From assembly GCA_963702195.1 (NCBI GenBank), contig OY969725.1, positions 2,604,001 through 2,668,000 of the forward strand: a DNA stretch of 64,000 bases, read 5' to 3'. The notes under the pieces were generated by a model. The model had not been told where the DNA came from. It did not search any database and saw only the letters and a program-made list of their open reading frames with translations. A program made the translations under genes and the position numbers. Positions 44,254 to 53,254 of this stretch are shown here, piece by piece; positions within the stretch are counted from its first letter, which is position 1; every line of letters starts with the position of its first letter. The stretch comes from AC-56 sp963702195. Its GTDB lineage: Bacteria > Actinomycetota > Thermoleophilia > Solirubrobacterales > 70-9.

Positions 44254-44928
44254 ATGGCGATCCATGGACGGATCCGCGTCGCCCTCACCAGGCGGAGGCA
44301 GCTCACCATCTCGCTCGCCGCGCTCGCGGCGACTGCGTCCGTGCTCGCGATCCCCTCGACGGCGGGCGCGGTCAAGCCCGACTATGTGCGGATCGTCGGC
44401 AACCAGTCCTCCAGGGACGGGGTCCGGCCGAGCCTCATCGTGCTCCACACGACCACGGACCCGGACGGCGGCCGCCCGCACTTCTGGGACCTGCCCGGCC
44501 TCAAGGACCTGAAGCGGCTTGGAGCCTGGTTCGCCGATCCGGGCAGCGCCGTCTCCTCGCACGTCGCCAACGACGAGCAGGGGCACGACGCGCGCTACGT
44601 GAGGGACGCCCGCAAGGCGTGGACCGAGGTGGCCTTCAACGCCGCGAGCGTCAGCATCGAGCAGATCGGCACCGACGAGTACAGCCGGGGCACCTGGTTG
44701 ACGCAGCGCGCCGCGCAGCTCGAGGACACCGCCAGGTGGATCGCCCACTGGCACCGGCGCTGGGGCATCCCGATCGCGCGCGCGAAGGTCAGCGGGAGCA
44801 CCGTGGTCCGGCCGGGCGTGGCGACCCACGCCCAGCTCGGCAGTGCGGGAGGCGGGCACCACGATCCTGGGCCGGGGTACCCGCTCGGCCATGTCCTGGT
44901 GCTGGCGCGGTCGCTCGCCGCCGGTTAG
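44254..44928 (+). CDS. Exported N-acetylmuramoyl-L-alanine amidase-like protein
   Basis: A 224-residue protein with a signal peptide (about 1-35, ending PSTAGA) and an Amidase_2/PGRP-type domain: LIVLHTTTDPDGGRP gives the first zinc His, SSHVANDEQG follows, and GGGHHDPGPGYP gives the C-terminal His-Asp region. This would cleave the stem peptide from muramic acid in the wall. The ATG at 44254 starts the signal peptide. Convergent with the threonine aldolase gene, sharing TTAG. Confidence 0.85.
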   Translation: MAIHGRIRVALTRRRQLTISLAALAATASVLAIPSTAGAVKPDYVRIVGNQSSRDGVRPSLIVLHTTTDPDGGRPHFWDLPGLKDLKRLGAWFADPGSAVSSHVANDEQGHDARYVRDARKAWTEVAFNAASVSIEQIGTDEYSRGTWLTQRAAQLEDTARWIAHWHRRWGIPIARAKVSGSTVVRPGVATHAQLGSAGGGHHDPGPGYPLGHVLVLARSLAAG

Positions 44929-45947
44929 CGAAGGGCGTCGGCAAAGATCGACAGAGCCGCGTCGACATCGGAGCGGCTCACGTCGAGATGGGTGACGGCC
45001 CGCACATGGCGGGCGTCGATCGCCTGCAGCTCCACGCGGTCCGCAAGCCCCTCCACCAGGGCGGGCGCATCCCCGACCTCGAAGATCACGATGTTGGTCT
45101 CGACCGACGAGGGATCGAGCCGCACGCCCGCCAGCTCCGCCAGTCCCTCGGCCAGGAGCCGTGCGTGCTCATGGTCCTCCTCCAGCCGGTCCACGTGGTG
45201 ATCGAGCGCGTAGAGGCATCCGGCGGCGACGATCCCGGACTGCCGGAACGCCCCGCCGAGCATCTGCTTCCAGCGCCAGACCTCCGAGATGAGGTCATCG
45301 GAGCCCGCGATGACCGCGCCGATGGGGGCGCCCAGTCCCTTCGTGAAGTCGAGCCACGCGGTATCGAAGCCGCCCGCGTAGTCGCTGGCCGGCACGCCTG
45401 AAGCGGCGACCGCGTTCATCAGGCGGGCCCCGTCCAGGTGCGCGCGCATGTCGTGGCGCCTCGCGACGTCGAGCACGTCCCGAATGGTCTCCAGCGGCCA
45501 GACATGGCCCCCGGCGATGTTCGTTGTCTGCTCGACCGACACAAGGCGCGAGCGCGGCCCGTAGCGGTCCCCCGGCGCCCTGATCGCCGCCTCGAACTGG
45601 TCCGAAGTGAAGATCCCGTCCCTGCCGTCCACGGTCCGGACCATCGCGCCCGAGACCTGGGCGGGGCCGCCCGCCTCGTAGTTCACGGGGTGGGAAGTCC
45701 GGTCACAGATCACCTCGTCGCCGCCCGGGCGCACGTGGAGCCGGATCGCAATCTCGTTGCACATCGTCCCGCTGGGCAAGAACAGCGCGGCCTCGTGGCC
45801 GAGGAGCTCGGCGACCCGTTCCTGCAGGCGGCTCGTCGTGGGATCGAGCCCCCGCTGCTCGTCGCCCACCTCCGCCGCCGCGATCGCCGCCCGCATTCCC
45901 TCCGTGGGCCGCGTCTGGGTGTCGCTGTAGAGGTTGACCGGCTGCAC
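44925..45947 (-). CDS. Threonine aldolase (low-specificity, PLP)
   Basis: A 340-residue fold-type I PLP enzyme that cleaves threonine/allo-threonine to glycine and acetaldehyde. Motifs are NLYSDTQTRPTEGMR at the N-terminus, HLDGARLMNA and the PLP lysine in DFTKGLGAPIGAVIAG. The GTG at 45947 starts just before the conserved block. It lies 25 bases after the DipZ-like gene, so it may be co-transcribed. Confidence 0.92.
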   Translation of the reverse strand: MQPVNLYSDTQTRPTEGMRAAIAAAEVGDEQRGLDPTTSRLQERVAELLGHEAALFLPSGTMCNEIAIRLHVRPGGDEVICDRTSHPVNYEAGGPAQVSGAMVRTVDGRDGIFTSDQFEAAIRAPGDRYGPRSRLVSVEQTTNIAGGHVWPLETIRDVLDVARRHDMRAHLDGARLMNAVAASGVPASDYAGGFDTAWLDFTKGLGAPIGAVIAGSDDLISEVWRWKQMLGGAFRQSGIVAAGCLYALDHHVDRLEEDHEHARLLAEGLAELAGVRLDPSSVETNIVIFEVGDAPALVEGLADRVELQAIDARHVRAVTHLDVSRSDVDAALSIFADALR

Positions 45948-45972
45948 GCGAGGGCAGGTTAGATGTCGCCTG

Positions 45973-47706
45973 CTAGCCGAATGTGAACGCGTAGCCCGAG
46001 ATGCCCTGCTCCGGGCGGAGGGTGAGGACGTGGGACTCCGGGTGCGGCAGGTCCACGAGCCGGTAGAGGCGCTGGTTGGAGATCGTCGCGACCCCGTTGT
46101 GCACATCCTGGCCCGCGAGCGAGCTGGGGATCGGCTTGCCGTCCAACAGCACCTGCATCTTCCTCGGCTCGCCCGGCGAGCCGAGGACGAGGAAGACCCG
46201 CTTGGCGGTGAAGTTGAGCTCCAGGCTCGCTCCGGCGCCCGCGGTCGCCGAGTCGCGATCGATCCGCCACTGGCCTCCGTAGGCCAGCTGGTCGGAGGAG
46301 AGCGAGGAGGGAGAGACGGCGTCGAACCGCTGCGTGCCCGGCAGGATCGGGCCGTTGGCGAAGCGCTCGGCCCGGGCGGCGCCGAGGTAGGTCTCCGGCG
46401 TCGCGTGCGCGTCCGGGTGCTCGACGTGGGCCTTCGCGTGGCCGCCCAGGTCGCCGTCGCCGGCCTCGGCGAGCAGGCTGCGGATGGCATCTTCGGTCTC
46501 GGTGTAGGAGCCCTCGCCGAAATGGACCAGCCGCACCCGCCCCTTCGCGTCGATCAGGTAGTCGGCCGGCCAGTACTGGTTGTGGTACGCGTTCCAGGTC
46601 GCGGAGTCGTTGTCCTGGACGACCGGGTAGGTGAGGCCGAAGTCGCCGATCGCGCGCTGCACGTTCGATGCATCGCGCTCGAACGGAAACTCGGGCGTGT
46701 GGACGCCGACCACGGTGAAGCCGTCGCGGTGGTACTGCTGGTACCAGGCCTCGATGTAGGGCAGGGTGCGGATGCAGTTGATGCACGTGTAGGTCCAAAA
46801 ATCGACGAGGACGACCTGCCCTCGCAGCTGGTCGAGGCTCAGGGGCCGGTCTCCAGGAGTGTTGAACCAGTCCTGGGTGCCGGTGAAGTTCGGCGCCTGG
46901 AAGTAGACGGGCAGGCGCTTGCCCGCCGCTGCCTGACTGGTGCCCGTCTCGTGCGACGCGGGCCCGCCGCCACGGAGCGCCTGGAGGTTTCCTTCGACGC
47001 TGGAGCTCTGCTCGATCCGGCTCGTCGGGTCGACGAGCGCCGACGGAAGGTGCCCGACGATGGCGCTCTCGAAGCGGACGTCGAGGTTGGCGATCATCAC
47101 GACCGCGACCGCGATCATGACGGCGCCCATCGCGACCTGGACGCGAGCCCGCAGTGCCCCGAGGCGGTCGGTGATCCGCCGCCCGCCGAGCATCAGCAGA
47201 TAGAGGACGATCGCCGACCCCATGGAGTAGGCGAGCGCCACGGCGAGCCTCCCAACGGTGAAGTCCTGCGCCGCGGAGACGGTGATCACCCCGGCGAGGA
47301 TCGGCCCCGCGCACGGCGCGTAAACGAGACCGAGGCTGGCGCCGAGAAGCATCCCGGAGCCGAAGCCGTCGCCGCCCGCGCGCGCCGGCTTGGGCACGAC
47401 CCGCGAGATCCACGCCTCGACGCGGTCCGCCAGCGGCTGGACGCAGAGGAGCACGCCGAACACGAGAAGCGTGACGATCGCCAGGACGCGCGTCAGGTCG
47501 TTCGGCAGCCCGAGCGCCGCGATCACGTATACCAGCGCAATCGTCGCGAAGGTGAACGAGAGGGCAAGGCCCAAAGCGACGCCGAGGGGCCGCTTGCGGC
47601 CTCCGGTGACGCCCGCGGACAGCACCGCGGGCAGCACCGGCAGCACGCAGGGCGAGAGCGCCGTACCGGCGCCCGCGAGGAGTGCGAAGAGGACTAGGAG
47701 GACCAC
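45973..47706 (-). CDS. DipZ-like fusion of CcdA and thioredoxin domains
   Basis: A 577-residue membrane protein. The N-terminal 210 residues form a CcdA/DsbD-beta membrane domain with the electron-relay cysteines in ALSPCVLPVLPAV and VYAPCAGPIL. A TlpA-like thioredoxin domain follows with the active site WTYTCINCIRTLPY. The C-terminal 130 residues resemble the carbohydrate-binding-like domain of mycobacterial DipZ (Rv2874). It carries reducing power across the membrane to extracytoplasmic thiols or haem assembly. It starts with GTG. Confidence 0.92.
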   Translation of the reverse strand: MVLLVLFALLAGAGTALSPCVLPVLPAVLSAGVTGGRKRPLGVALGLALSFTFATIALVYVIAALGLPNDLTRVLAIVTLLVFGVLLCVQPLADRVEAWISRVVPKPARAGGDGFGSGMLLGASLGLVYAPCAGPILAGVITVSAAQDFTVGRLAVALAYSMGSAIVLYLLMLGGRRITDRLGALRARVQVAMGAVMIAVAVVMIANLDVRFESAIVGHLPSALVDPTSRIEQSSSVEGNLQALRGGGPASHETGTSQAAAGKRLPVYFQAPNFTGTQDWFNTPGDRPLSLDQLRGQVVLVDFWTYTCINCIRTLPYIEAWYQQYHRDGFTVVGVHTPEFPFERDASNVQRAIGDFGLTYPVVQDNDSATWNAYHNQYWPADYLIDAKGRVRLVHFGEGSYTETEDAIRSLLAEAGDGDLGGHAKAHVEHPDAHATPETYLGAARAERFANGPILPGTQRFDAVSPSSLSSDQLAYGGQWRIDRDSATAGAGASLELNFTAKRVFLVLGSPGEPRKMQVLLDGKPIPSSLAGQDVHNGVATISNQRLYRLVDLPHPESHVLTLRPEQGISGYAFTFG

Positions 47707-47757
47707 TGCCTGGGGCTCAAGGGAAAGTTAGCCACCCGTGAGTCTCGGCAAGCGGCC

Positions 47758-48876
47758 CTACGTTTCACCCTCCTCGACGCGGACCCGGTGGAGCCTCACC
47801 CGGCCGTCGATGCCCTTGAGGCGGCGCTCGCCGGCGAAGGACCAGCGATGGCCGTTCGAGGCCACGTCCTTGACCTCCTCGCTCACCAACACGCTCCCCG
47901 GATAGGCGATCGCGGTGATGCGGCTCGCCAGGTTGACGGGGCGCCCGTACCAGTCGCCTCCGCGTGCCAGGGCGGGTCCCCTCGCGAGGCCGGCACGCAG
48001 CGGTGGAAACCCCTCCCCCTCGGCCTCGGAGCGAGCGACCAGGTCAAGCGCCGCGTCCACCAGCGCGTCGTTGTCGGGCGAGACGAGCATCGCTGCGTCG
48101 CCGATCATCTTCACGAGGCGCACCGGTGGGTCCGCGACGTCGCTGGCCAGCTCGCCCAGCCGCCCGGTGATCGCTCCGAGCTCCTCGGGCGGAAGCTCCT
48201 CCCCAAGCTTGGTGAAGCCCACCAGGTCGGCGAAGCAGGCCGTGATCTCCTGGGCGCCCGGGAGGCGCCCGGAGGCGATCTCGGCGCGCCCGATCACGTC
48301 GCTTCGCACCTGTTCGCGCAGGTGAAGGTTGAGCACGTACTCGAGCACCGGACCCATCATCGGCCCGAGCCGGCGTGCTCCCTCCGCAAGGCGACGGGCG
48401 ATCTCCGCCTCCGTGCCGCCCTCGGCCAGTGCCGACCCGGCGACCAGCGCCCGGCTCGCAGCCGCCACCTGGGCCAGCGCCAACCCGATGACCCGGGACA
48501 CCTCGAGGATGCCCTCGTCCGGGAGGCCGGCATCGCGCAGCGCCGCGAACCTCTGCGCCGCCTCCAGGTCCTCGTCCGTGAACGCCGGTTCGCCGGGCCC
48601 CGGATCCGCAAGGCCGAGCGCCAGCCGGTTGCGGCGCAGGACCTCCTCGTCCACACCCGCCCGCTCCGCCACCTCCGCGGCCGTGTACCGGCGCCCCTCA
48701 CGCTCGAGTACCCGCTCCACGGGGATGAGGGCCAGCCGATCCTCCTCCACGGCCTTGCGCAGATCCTCCAGCGGAACGCCGTCCGCGGCGAGCTCCTCCA
48801 GCAGCTCTCGCCTGGCCTCGCGGGCATTGCCGCGCGTCCCCTTCAGCAGCCCCTCGCGCTCGAAGTCGATGGCCAT
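47758..48876 (-). CDS. Class III adenylyl cyclase with Rv1264-like regulatory domain
   Basis: A 372-residue soluble cyclase. The first 190 residues are helical, similar to the autoinhibitory, pH-responsive domain of mycobacterial Rv1264. The catalytic half has metal ligands D217 (ACFADLVGF) and D260 (KMIGDAAM), adenine-specifying K256 and D308, and transition-state N315 and R319 (VNLASR). All needed residues are present, so cAMP synthesis as a homodimer is predicted. GAGAAT lies eight bases before the ATG. Divergent from the LON-N gene by 52 bases. Confidence 0.92.
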   Translation of the reverse strand: MAIDFEREGLLKGTRGNAREARRELLEELAADGVPLEDLRKAVEEDRLALIPVERVLEREGRRYTAAEVAERAGVDEEVLRRNRLALGLADPGPGEPAFTDEDLEAAQRFAALRDAGLPDEGILEVSRVIGLALAQVAAASRALVAGSALAEGGTEAEIARRLAEGARRLGPMMGPVLEYVLNLHLREQVRSDVIGRAEIASGRLPGAQEITACFADLVGFTKLGEELPPEELGAITGRLGELASDVADPPVRLVKMIGDAAMLVSPDNDALVDAALDLVARSEAEGEGFPPLRAGLARGPALARGGDWYGRPVNLASRITAIAYPGSVLVSEEVKDVASNGHRWSFAGERRLKGIDGRVRLHRVRVEEGET

Positions 48877-48916
48877 GGCGCGCGATTCTCCCAGGGAGGG
48901 GATGGAGCGGGGCTCC

Positions 48917-48922
48917 TAGAAT
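48917..48922 (+). promoter_or_regulatory. -10 box of a leaderless LON-N transcript
   Basis: TAGAAT, one base from consensus, six bases before the ATG at 48929. There is no ribosome site. Confidence 0.5.
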
Positions 48923-48928
48923 GGGCAC

Positions 48929-49561
48929 ATGGTGGACGACGGCGTCGAACTGCCGATCTTCGAGCTCCCGGTCGTGATCCTGCCGGGCGAGTTGCTCCCC
49001 CTCCACATCTTCGAGGAGCGGTACGTGCGGATGATCGGGCACTGCCTCGAGACCGCCGAGCCGTTCGGGATCGTCTTCCGGGACGATGAGGGAACCGCGC
49101 ACCGGATCGGGTGCACGGCGCGAGTCACCGAGGTGCTCGAGCGATTCGACGACGGGCGGATGAACATCGTCGTCACCGGCGAGCAGCCGTTCCGCGTCCT
49201 CGAGCGATTCGAGGAGCCGGACTACCCGGCCGGCGAGGTCGAGCCGATCTCGGCCGATGAGGAGCCCAGCGAGGACGACCCCGAGGCCGCCGACATGGCG
49301 CGGCAGGCGTTCGTCGAGCTGGTCAAGAGCGTCTCAGGGGACCAGCCGGACGACCTGGACATCTCCACGGAGGACGCCTACGGCATCGCCGCGCGCGTGG
49401 AGCTGCCGGTCGAAACCAAGCAGGCGCTGCTGGAGCAGCGCGCGGAGTCAGAGCGCATGCGCATGCTGGGCAACGCCCTGCGTGCCCTGGTCGCCGCCGT
49501 GGCCCGCTCGGGCGAGATCGCCGAGCGGGCGAAGATGAACGGCAAGGTGATCGTCGGCTAG
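48929..49561 (+). CDS. LON N-terminal domain protein
   Basis: A 210-residue stand-alone LON substrate-binding domain: LPIFELPVVILPGELLPLHIFEERYVRMI is the conserved opening, followed by RIGCTARVTEVLERFDDGRMNIVVTGEQPFRV. There is no AAA+ or protease part. Such proteins may recognise substrates for another protease; no role is established. It shares CTAG with the convergent nicotinamidase-like gene. Confidence 0.92.
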   Translation: MVDDGVELPIFELPVVILPGELLPLHIFEERYVRMIGHCLETAEPFGIVFRDDEGTAHRIGCTARVTEVLERFDDGRMNIVVTGEQPFRVLERFEEPDYPAGEVEPISADEEPSEDDPEAADMARQAFVELVKSVSGDQPDDLDISTEDAYGIAARVELPVETKQALLEQRAESERMRMLGNALRALVAAVARSGEIAERAKMNGKVIVG

Positions 49562-50127
49562 CCGGAGCCGGCGCCAGCCAGCACGTCATCAGAGCTCGCG
49601 ATCCGGGCGCCGGCGTCCCGCATGTCTGAGAAGGCGCGTTCGGAGTCGCCGTCGTTGACCTCCACGCCGCGCACGGCGTCCTCCACCACGGTCACGTCGA
49701 AGCCCTCCCTGCGGGCGTCGATCGCCGAGGCCCGCACGCAGTAGTCGGTGGCGAGGCCGCAGACGTAGACCTCGTCCGCCTCATGCTCGCGCAGGATGCG
49801 TGCGAGGTCGGAGTTCTCGAAGCCCGAGTAGCCCTCATCCTCGCGGCCCTGCCCCACGTCCACGACGGCGTCCAGATCGATCGCCTGCATGGCGGGATGG
49901 AGCTCGGCGCCGTGGGTTCCGCGAACGCAGTGCACCGGCCACGGGCCACCCTGCTCCCGAAAGGACGCGTGATCCGGCGGGTGCCAGTCACGGGTGGCGG
50001 CGACGACATCGAAATGCTCCGCGAGCCGCTTGACCGGCTCCGCGATCTCGTCACCGCCCGGGACCTCGAGAGCCCCTCCCGAGGTGAAGTCGTTTTGGAA
50101 GTCGATTAAGAGCAGTGCCTTGGCCAC
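49558..50127 (-). CDS. Nicotinamidase/isochorismatase-like hydrolase lacking the catalytic Lys
   Basis: A 189-residue cysteine hydrolase. Nucleophile C130 (CGLATDYCV), D9 (LLIDFQNDF) and metal ligands D47, H49 and H53 (RDWHPPDH) match nicotinamidase PncA. The catalytic lysine position, expected just before the Gly of the KG...YSGF segment, is V91 (VVDVGQGREDEGYSGF). Activity may be reduced or different. The GTG at 50127 has AAGGGG upstream. Confidence 0.88.
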   Translation of the reverse strand: MAKALLLIDFQNDFTSGGALEVPGGDEIAEPVKRLAEHFDVVAATRDWHPPDHASFREQGGPWPVHCVRGTHGAELHPAMQAIDLDAVVDVGQGREDEGYSGFENSDLARILREHEADEVYVCGLATDYCVRASAIDARREGFDVTVVEDAVRGVEVNDGDSERAFSDMRDAGARIASSDDVLAGAGSG

Positions 50128-50168
50128 GGCGCACCCCTTTGAAGCCCTCCCCGACGATGCTACTGCGC

Positions 50169-51731
50169 CTAGGCGAGCGCCACAGCGCCCCCGCGGCGGG
50201 GGTCGCCGCCGCCGCTCAGGGCACCGCTCGCGGGGTCGCGGACGACCGCGTGGACGCCACCGAAGAACAGGTTCCTCTCCTGCCATCGCACCAGCTGGTA
50301 GGAGCGCTGAGCCAGGACGTCGAGCCCGTGCTCGTCCACTCCCGGCTCGGCCTGCACGGCGCCCGCCTCGAAGTGGACGCGGGGCGCAGAGACGGCGTCC
50401 TGCGCGTCCATCCCCTGGGCGATGACGCGGATGATCGTTTGCAGGACGGCTGAGCGGATGCGGTTGGAGCCGCCGCTCCCCAGCCCGACCTCCAGCTGGC
50501 CGTCGCGCAGGACGACGGTGGGCGACATCATCGAGGTCACCCGCCGGCCGGCCGGGGTCACGTGGAAGCCAAGTGGGTTCAGGTCCTCCTCCCCCAGCAT
50601 GTTGTTCACGTGGACGCCGGTCCCGGGAACGATCACCCCGGAGCCCGTGCCGTTCGAGCACGTGACCGCCGCGCACCGGCCGACCCCGTCGACCGCCGTG
50701 ATGTGGGTCGTCGATCCGAGCCGGTCGGTTCCGTCGGCCTCTCCCCGCTCCGGGGGGCGGGCGCCGTCGCGCACCCGGGCGGCCGCCGCCGCGAGCCGTT
50801 CGGGCGCCAGGAAGCGGGTCGAAAATCCCTCCTCGTAGAGCCCGTGGAAGAAGGTCTCGGTCCGCGCGACCTGTGCCTCCTCCATGGCCGCGACGATGCT
50901 CGCGAGGTCCGAGGCGCCGGCCAGCTCGAGGAGCGCCAGCGCGAACGCGATCAGCACGCCGCCCGAGGAGGGTGGCGGGTTCGTCAAGACGTCATGCTCG
51001 CGATACGTGGCGCGAACGGGCTCCCTGATCCGCGGCTCGTATGCGGCGAGATCGTCCCGCCCGAGGGTTCCGCCCCGCTCGACCACCCAGTCGGAGATCG
51101 CCCGCGCGACCTCGCCTCTGTAGAACGGGTCGGGGCCCTCGGCCCCGTAGCGCTCCAGGGCGTCGCCGAGCTCACGGGACCTGAACCGGTCGCCCTCGCC
51201 CAGGATCCGGCCGTCGGGCGCGTAGATCTCCGCACCCTCCGGTTGGTGGGTGAGGATCGGCTCCAGGATGTGAAAGATGAACGCCTGCTGGGCGTTCACC
51301 TCAACCCCGTCGCGGGCCAGCCGGGCGGGCCCCCGCACGAGCTCGGCGAGCGGCACCGAGCCGAAGCGCTCGAGCGCCGCCGCCAGCCCGGCGACCGTCC
51401 CCGGGACCCCGCACGACGCTGCGCCGACATTGAAGACCTGCGGGGACTCGGGGGTGAAGTAGACGGGTATCGGGACGAGCTCGGAGCGCCGGCCCCCGAG
51501 CGTTCGGCCCGGAACCTCGACGAAGAAGTCGAGGAGGACGTCCTCGCGGTCAGGGTCGTGTACGAGCATGAAGCCGCCGGCCCCGAGTCCCGTCAGCGGG
51601 CTCTCGGCGACGAACGACGTGAGCACCGCGGCGACGGCGGCGTCGACGGCGTTGCCCCCCTCCCTGAGGACGCGCGCACCGGCCTCCGCAGTCAGCGGGT
51701 GGCCCGCCGCCACAGCACCGCGTGCGCTCAC
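50169..51731 (-). CDS. ggt: Gamma-glutamyltransferase
   Basis: Ntn hydrolase of 520 residues that transfers or hydrolyses gamma-glutamyl groups. The self-cleaving catalytic Thr lies in GSTTHITAVDG; the small subunit then contains CSNGTGSGVIVPGTGV and LGSGGSNRIRSAV. No signal peptide is visible, unlike the exported enzymes of E. coli and Bacillus, so it is probably cytoplasmic. It starts with GTG. It follows ftsZ on the same strand but with its own possible ribosome site (GGAG). Confidence 0.93.
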   Translation of the reverse strand: MSARGAVAAGHPLTAEAGARVLREGGNAVDAAVAAVLTSFVAESPLTGLGAGGFMLVHDPDREDVLLDFFVEVPGRTLGGRRSELVPIPVYFTPESPQVFNVGAASCGVPGTVAGLAAALERFGSVPLAELVRGPARLARDGVEVNAQQAFIFHILEPILTHQPEGAEIYAPDGRILGEGDRFRSRELGDALERYGAEGPDPFYRGEVARAISDWVVERGGTLGRDDLAAYEPRIREPVRATYREHDVLTNPPPSSGGVLIAFALALLELAGASDLASIVAAMEEAQVARTETFFHGLYEEGFSTRFLAPERLAAAAARVRDGARPPERGEADGTDRLGSTTHITAVDGVGRCAAVTCSNGTGSGVIVPGTGVHVNNMLGEEDLNPLGFHVTPAGRRVTSMMSPTVVLRDGQLEVGLGSGGSNRIRSAVLQTIIRVIAQGMDAQDAVSAPRVHFEAGAVQAEPGVDEHGLDVLAQRSYQLVRWQERNLFFGGVHAVVRDPASGALSGGGDPRRGGAVALA

Positions 51732-51745
51732 GCTACGCGCTCCGG

Positions 51746-53254
51746 CTAGCGACCGGGTACGAATTCAGGGACGTCGATGGAGAGGTCGCGCGGGCGCGAC
51801 TCGAAGCTCTTCGCGGTGCCGGCGCGCCGATCGGCTGGCCTCCGCACCGCGGCCTGGGTCGTTCCGGCGATACGCCGCTCGTTTCCGCCGGAGCCGTCCT
51901 TGCGCCGACCGCGCCCGTCGAAGCGGGTCGCGATGACGGTGACCCAGACCTGGTCGGTCAGCGTGTCGTCGAGATTTGCTCCGAAGATGATGTTGGCGTC
52001 GGGATGCGCCGCCTCCTGCACCACCTGGGCGGCCTCCGAGACCTCCAGCAGGCCCATGTCGGGGCCGCCTGTGATCGAGAGCAGGATCGAGCGCGCGCCG
52101 TCAACGGACGTCTCGAGCAGCGGTGACGAGACGGCCCGCTCGGCGGCGGCCACCGCACGGGACTCGCCGGTGCCCATCCCGATCCCGAGCAGAGCCTGCC
52201 CGGCGTCGCGCATCGTCGTGCGGACATCAGCGAAGTCGAGGTTGATCAGGCCGGGGAGCGTGATGAGCTCCGAGATGCCCTGCACGCCCTGGCGCAGGAC
52301 GTCGTCGGCGACCTGGAAGGCCTCGATCATGGTGGTTTCGCGCGCGAGCACGCTCAGGAGCTTCTCGTTCGGGACGACGATCAGCGTGTCGACCTCGGAG
52401 CTCAGTGCCTCGATGCCCTGGTCGGCCTGGGTGCCGCGGCGGGTGCCCTCGAACTGGAAGGGCTTGGTGACGATCCCGACCGTCAGCGCGCCGACGTCAC
52501 GCGCGAGCCGCGCGATCACGGGCGCGGCTCCGGTGCCGGTCCCACCGCCGACCCCGGCGGTGATGAACACCATGTCCGAGCCCTTGAGCAGGCGCTTGAT
52601 CTTGTCCTGCTCCTTGAAGGCGGCCTGGTAGCCCAGCTCCGGGTTGGAGCCGGTCCCGAGGCCCCGGGCGACGCCGCTGCCGAGATGGACGGTGACGTCG
52701 GCGGTCGACTGCTGAAGCGACTGAAGGTCGGTGTTGATGGCCATGAACTCGACCCCGGGGACCTGGGCCTCGATCATGCGATTGATCGCGTTGACACCCG
52801 CTCCGCCCACGCCGACGACGCGGACGATCGGCAGGTGGGGACGCGGCGGCCCGTGGTAGTCCGACAGGCCGGGCTCCTCGCGCCCGTAGGCCGGGCCCTC
52901 CACGTCGTGCGAGTCGTCGGCGAAGATTCGGCTCAGCCGTTCCTTGGGCGCGGGCACGTCGGGCAGGTCGTCGACGCGGTAGGCGCGCACCCGCTCCGGG
53001 TCCGGCGGCGCGGGATCGGGCTCCGGCTCCGGCTCCCGGCGGACCGGGGGCGGCTCCGGCGCCCGGACGGCGTCCTCCTCACGATCGAAGAAGGTCGTGG
53101 ACTCCTCCGAAGCGGACGGCTGCTCGGGCGCCTGTCGCTCGGGAACACGCTGCTGCTCCGTGGGCTGCTCCTCCTCGCCCTCGGAGGGCACGGTGGAGCG
53201 GAAGAGATCTGCGAGCGGGCCTTCGCGCATGCTGGCCCGCTTACGACGCGCCAT
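51746..53254 (-). CDS. ftsZ: FtsZ with a 140-residue acidic N-terminal extension
   Basis: Tubulin-like division GTPase, 502 residues against the usual 350-420. The core starts near residue 142 (PIVRVVGVGGAGVNAINRM). GTP binding is intact (GGGTGTG, 236-242), as is the catalytic T7 loop (NLDFADVR, 338-345). After a short basic linker the protein ends DVPEFVPGR, the peptide that normally binds FtsA/SepF/FtsW. The first 140 residues are new: a basic start, then a Glu/Pro-rich stretch (RREPEPEPDPAPPDPER). It overlaps the parA end by 14 bases. Confidence 0.95.
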   Translation of the reverse strand: MARRKRASMREGPLADLFRSTVPSEGEEEQPTEQQRVPERQAPEQPSASEESTTFFDREEDAVRAPEPPPVRREPEPEPDPAPPDPERVRAYRVDDLPDVPAPKERLSRIFADDSHDVEGPAYGREEPGLSDYHGPPRPHLPIVRVVGVGGAGVNAINRMIEAQVPGVEFMAINTDLQSLQQSTADVTVHLGSGVARGLGTGSNPELGYQAAFKEQDKIKRLLKGSDMVFITAGVGGGTGTGAAPVIARLARDVGALTVGIVTKPFQFEGTRRGTQADQGIEALSSEVDTLIVVPNEKLLSVLARETTMIEAFQVADDVLRQGVQGISELITLPGLINLDFADVRTTMRDAGQALLGIGMGTGESRAVAAAERAVSSPLLETSVDGARSILLSITGGPDMGLLEVSEAAQVVQEAAHPDANIIFGANLDDTLTDQVWVTVIATRFDGRGRRKDGSGGNERRIAGTTQAAVRRPADRRAGTAKSFESRPRDLSIDVPEFVPGR

